From assembly GCA_937858455.1 (NCBI GenBank), contig CALLYN010000903.1:1-6472 (forward strand): a DNA stretch of 6,472 bases, in the 5' to 3' direction. Made by a program: the position numbers and the translations under genes. The stretch's first letter is position 1. Each line of letters begins with the position of its first letter. Source of the stretch: an uncultured Kouleothrix sp. (GTDB lineage Bacteria > Chloroflexota > Chloroflexia > Chloroflexales > Roseiflexaceae). Shown here piece after piece: positions 1 to 6,472 of this stretch. Below the pieces are notes generated by a model. That model ran no database searches, had not been told where the DNA came from, and saw only the letters and a program-made list of their open reading frames with translations.

Positions 1-808
1 CGCCAAGCCAGCGCCAGCGCGCCCCGGCGGTATGCGCGCGCAGCCAGCCCGTCAGCGGCGGCGCCAGCAGCGCACCCCAGGCCAGCCCCATCCCGAGCCA
101 CAGGTTCGGCAGCCAGTAGCCCGCAGCAATCGGCGCCAGCGCCATCCACAGGGCATACGCCAGCGCCAGGGCCAGCGTCAGCGCCAGTGCCGGCGCGCGC
201 CCGAGCCAGCGCCGCAGCAAAACAAACACCGCGTCGGCCAGCAGCACCAGAAACAGCACCCGCTCGCCATCGGGCAGCCGGTCGGCGGCGGTGAGCGGAT
301 GCGCGGTGATCGTAAGCGAGTTGAAGGCGAAGCCAAGCGGCCGCGCCTCGGGGTAGGGCGGATCGACCAGGCTGTGCAGCGCCAGCAGGCGGCCCTCGGC
401 GTCGTGCGGCGGGGCCGGCAGCAGCAGCGTGTACTCGCGCCACTCGCGGGCCAGCACCAGGCGTGGCGCCGGGTCGATATTCGCCAGCGTCAGCTGCACC
501 AGCGGCTGGCCTGCCGGGCGCGACGCGCTCAGGCGCACGCGCAGCAGCAGCGGCCCGCGCTGCTCGAAGCCAAACAGGCGCAGCGCGGCTTCGGGCTGGG
601 CCCAGCGGTAGGTGTCGGTTTGGTTATGCTCCTCGGCCCAGAACGAGCCGAGGTAGCGCCGCGCAGTGTCGTCGCTGGCGCGGATCGACAGCTCGGGCCG
701 GGCCAGCCAGACGGCAGCGGCGACGATGCCGGCGACCAGCGCGCTCAGCAACAGCAGGTCGGCCAGCCATGCTCGCCAGGGCGCGGGGGGAATGAAACGT
801 TGCTTCAT
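1..808 (-). CDS. Multi-pass membrane protein with N-terminal extracytoplasmic domain, partial (3' end beyond left edge)
   Basis: The minus strand stays open from an ATG at 808 to the window edge (269 codons, no stop). It starts MKQRFIPPAPWRAWLADLLL. Seen: one hydrophobic segment at about residues 15-36; a soluble stretch at about 38-175; then hydrophobic segments at about 184-200, 206-226 and 231-250, with Arg-rich turns at 199-204 and 257-266. The soluble part has alternating beta-like hydrophobics and a 'SFWAEEHNQTDTYRW' stretch at residues 55-69. That stretch resembles a domain I recall in front of GT39-like or other polytopic membrane proteins of Chloroflexota. Any glycosyltransferase role is a guess, because no catalytic motif lies in the visible part. 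ATG 808 is chosen because it is the first start codon after the promoter at 857-865; no strong Shine-Dalgarno precedes it. CTG- and GCG-rich codon use matches the neighbouring genes. That the gene is real is well supported; its function is not. Confidence 0.8.
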   Translation of the reverse strand, partial: MKQRFIPPAPWRAWLADLLLLSALVAGIVAAAVWLARPELSIRASDDTARRYLGSFWAEEHNQTDTYRWAQPEAALRLFGFEQRGPLLLRVRLSASRPAGQPLVQLTLANIDPAPRLVLAREWREYTLLLPAPPHDAEGRLLALHSLVDPPYPEARPLGFAFNSLTITAHPLTAADRLPDGERVLFLVLLADAVFVLLRRWLGRAPALALTLALALAYALWMALAPIAAGYWLPNLWLGMGLAWGALLAPPLTGWLRAHTAGARWRWLG

Positions 809-856
809 ACGCTTGAGAATCTGCCTGTCGGTTTGGGCGCTGGGCGCGCCAGCGCG

Positions 857-865
857 ATTATAGCA
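857..865 (-). promoter_or_regulatory. Extended -10 promoter for the minus-strand membrane protein gene
   Basis: Read on the minus strand, the bases are TGCTATAAT: a perfect TATAAT -10 hexamer preceded by the TGn extension. This is a sigma-70-type extended -10 element, which often works without a good -35. No convincing TTGACA lies 16-18 bases upstream, as expected for this class. Transcription would start near 850, giving a leader of about 40 nt before the ATG at 808. The AT-rich hexamer stands out sharply from the GC-rich surroundings. Confidence 0.7.
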
Positions 866-866
866 C

Positions 867-889
867 GCAAGTGCCGGCACGCCACTTGC
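867..889. repeat. Inverted repeat in the divergent intergenic region, candidate operator
   Basis: Arms GCAAGTG (867-873) and CACTTGC (883-889) are perfect inverse complements of 7 bp around a 9-base spacer. The left arm and spacer overlap a second perfect palindrome, GTGCCGGCAC (871-880). The repeat begins one base beyond the minus-strand extended -10 (857-865) and covers where its -35 would lie. It also sits 44-66 bases upstream of the plus-strand start codon at 934. A dimeric regulator bound here could affect both divergent genes. Regulation is inference from position and symmetry; short palindromes also arise by chance in GC-rich DNA. Confidence 0.4.
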
Positions 890-919
890 ACCTAGGCATA
901 TCCCTATATCGCCTTCGGT

Positions 920-927
920 AGGAAGGA
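920..927 (+). promoter_or_regulatory. Ribosome binding site of the YihY-family gene
   Basis: The purine run AGGAAGGA ends six bases before the ATG at 934. This is close to the anti-Shine-Dalgarno complement and ideally spaced. It fixes ATG 934 as the start of the YihY-family gene. Confidence 0.8.
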
Positions 928-933
928 AAAGTT

Positions 934-2043
934 ATGGATGGTACAGCAGCCTGGGGGCTTGTCAAAGAAACATTCAGCGACTGGAGCGAAGACAAAGCGC
1001 CGCGCCTGGCTGCCGCGCTGGCGTACTACACGGTGTTTGCGCTCGCGCCGCTGCTGATTATCGTGATCGCGATCGCCGGCCTGTTCTTTGGCGAGGAGCA
1101 AGTTCGGCAGAACATTGTCGGCCAGCTTGGCGGGCTGATCGGCCAGAATGGCCAGCAGGCGCTGATCTCGCTGATTGAGGGCGCGCGCCGCCCGGCCGCT
1201 GGCCTGATCGCCACGGCAATTGGCGTAGTGACGCTGGTGCTGGCGGCCGGGGGACTGTTTGGCCAGCTTCAAGACGCGCTCAACACGATCTGGGAAGTGC
1301 AGCCGAAGCCGGGGCAGGGCATCTGGGCTACTCTGCGGGCGCGGTTCTTGTCGTTCTCAATGGTGCTAGGGGTTGGCTTTCTGCTGCTGGTGTCGCTGGT
1401 GATCAGCGCCGCGCTTGCGGCGGTGGGCCAGCTCGTGGCCGGCGAACAGTATGGGCAGACGCTGATCTGGCAGATCGTCAACTTCGCCGTATCGTTCGCG
1501 ATCACCACGCTGCTGTTCGCGATGATCTTCAAGATCCTGCCCGACGTCGAGGTGGCCTGGAGCGACGTATGGATCGGCGCGGTCGCCACTGCGGCGCTGT
1601 TCGCGCTCGGCCGCTTGCTGATCAGCCTGTACCTTGGCAAGGCTGCGCCTGAGTCGAGCTATGGCGCGGCCGGCTCGCTGGTAGCTATTCTGATCTGGGT
1701 GTACTACTCGGCGCAGATTCTGTTCATGGGCGCTGAGTTCACCCAGGTATATGCGCGGCGCTATGGCTCGAAGATCGAGCCGGCCGAGAATGCTGTGGCG
1801 GTGACGGAGGAGGCGCGCGCGCAGCAGGGTATACCGAGCCAGGCTAGCCTTGCCGGAGCCGAGACGCGCGCGCGCCAGGTTGGCGGCGGCGACGAGGCCC
1901 AGTCCGACGAGCCGGTCGCGGCGCCACAGGCCGGGCGGGCTGCTGGCGTGGGCGCGCTGGCTGCCTTTGCTATGGGGGTAATTCTGGGGCGGCGGCAGCG
2001 CGCCGATCGCTCCGACGAGCCGCCGGAGCGTGGCCGGCGCTAG
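934..2043 (+). CDS. YihY/virulence factor BrkB family inner-membrane protein
   Basis: A complete 369-residue protein. The family signature is clear at residues 22-41, where APRLAAALAYYTVFALAPLL matches the conserved first membrane helix of YihY/BrkB proteins. A second conserved block, 'WVYYSAQILFMGAEFTQVYARRYG' in substance, spans residues 255-278. Hydrophobic segments lie at about 28-53, 88-110, 139-165, 183-203, 211-234 and 247-268, giving the usual six helices. The family is polytopic and of uncertain function. Older annotations as ribonuclease BN (rbn) came from a misassignment and should not be used. Beyond residue 280 there is a charged, Ala/Gln/Glu-rich linker. It is followed by an extra short hydrophobic segment at about 336-351 and a basic tail (GRRQRADRS...RGRR), which most family members lack. 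The start is fixed by a strong ribosome binding site. The gene is divergent from the left gene and convergent with gltB, so it is probably transcribed alone. Confidence 0.93.
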   Translation: MDGTAAWGLVKETFSDWSEDKAPRLAAALAYYTVFALAPLLIIVIAIAGLFFGEEQVRQNIVGQLGGLIGQNGQQALISLIEGARRPAAGLIATAIGVVTLVLAAGGLFGQLQDALNTIWEVQPKPGQGIWATLRARFLSFSMVLGVGFLLLVSLVISAALAAVGQLVAGEQYGQTLIWQIVNFAVSFAITTLLFAMIFKILPDVEVAWSDVWIGAVATAALFALGRLLISLYLGKAAPESSYGAAGSLVAILIWVYYSAQILFMGAEFTQVYARRYGSKIEPAENAVAVTEEARAQQGIPSQASLAGAETRARQVGGGDEAQSDEPVAAPQAGRAAGVGALAAFAMGVILGRRQRADRSDEPPERGRR

Positions 2044-2177
2044 GCTGCGGCGCCAGGCCCACTATCGCATCCGGCTGACCAGTTGCTTGTATGGGGGGTC
2101 GGGGGCGGCGAAGCAGCGCTGTCGTAGGCTCAATCTCGTTGCTTGAGGAAGCCGAAGAGCGCAAGTGTGTAACCCTA
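2044..2177. other. Intergenic stretch after the YihY gene, no gene seen
   Basis: These 134 bases separate the YihY stop codon from the large hairpin. I see no supported gene, ribosome binding site or RNA. Two G-runs (2093-2098 and 2101-2105) and a small palindrome, CAGCGCTG, are the only local patterns. They are unremarkable at this base composition. Confidence 0.5.
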
Positions 2178-2230
2178 TTGCTTTTGCGATGCCCTGCCCA
2201 GCTTCGCCGGGCAGGGCATCGCAAAAGCAA
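2178..2230. terminator. Perfect 22-bp hairpin between convergent genes, probable bidirectional terminator
   Basis: The left arm 2178-2199 (TTGCTTTTGCGATGCCCTGCCC in substance) and the right arm 2209-2230 are exact reverse complements over 22 bp. They are separated by the 9-base loop AGCTTCGCC. The hairpin lies 134 bases after the plus-strand YihY stop and 43 bases after the minus-strand gltB stop, so it could end transcripts from both sides. Neither strand has the U-run expected after an intrinsic terminator stem: the plus strand continues AGTGATCAAA and the minus strand TAGGGTTACA. It may therefore work by a different mechanism, protect 3' ends, or be a dispersed palindromic repeat. The structure is certain; the role is inferred from its position. 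Confidence 0.65.
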
Positions 2231-2273
2231 AGTGATCAAACGGAGAGGGATTGTAATCAGGCGAGCTGCGGCG

Positions 2274-6472
<4,199 letters not shown>

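Noticed and set aside
32..895. Plus-strand open frame of 287 codons.
   Set aside because: The translation is Arg/Gln-rich and unlike a folded protein. The minus strand over the same bases encodes a credible membrane protein with a promoter.
886..910. Possible plus-strand promoter for the YihY gene (TTGCAC at 886-891, TATATC at 905-910).
   Set aside because: The spacing is only 13 bases, too short for a sigma-70 promoter, and both boxes are imperfect. The real promoter of this gene was not identified.
2091..2108. G-rich run as a quadruplex.
   Set aside because: Only two long G-runs are adjacent; four suitably spaced tracts are not present.

Overview
The window is GC-rich bacterial DNA. It holds one complete gene and two genes cut by the window edges, in an ordinary chromosomal layout. 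No mobile element, CRISPR array, tRNA, rRNA or novel multi-gene system could be supported. The style of the proteins fits a Chloroflexota bacterium, perhaps a Roseiflexus/Kouleothrix-like member of the Chloroflexia. This rests on a B. subtilis/cyanobacterium-like GltB, a YihY protein with a long Ala/Arg/Glu-rich tail, and a membrane protein with a luminal domain that I associate with Chloroflexota. It is inference from recalled sequence style, not a database result.

Layout. Bases 1-808 (minus strand) are the first 269 codons of a multi-pass membrane protein that runs off the left edge. Bases 809-933 are a divergent intergenic region. It contains a clear extended -10 promoter for the minus-strand gene, an inverted repeat that could be a shared operator, and a strong ribosome binding site for the plus-strand gene. 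Bases 934-2043 (plus strand) are a complete YihY/BrkB-family inner-membrane protein with an unusual C-terminal extension. Bases 2044-2273 separate two convergent genes and carry a perfect 22-bp hairpin that lacks a U-tract. Bases 2274-6472 (minus strand) are most of the glutamate synthase large subunit, gltB. Its N-terminus, including the catalytic Cys1, lies beyond the right edge.

The three genes do not form an operon. The left gene and the YihY gene are divergent, and the YihY gene and gltB are convergent. GltB is core nitrogen assimilation (glutamine + 2-oxoglutarate to 2 glutamate). The two membrane proteins have no visible link to it. The many long open frames opposite the real genes, including one of 900 codons antisense to gltB, are best explained as composition shadows.
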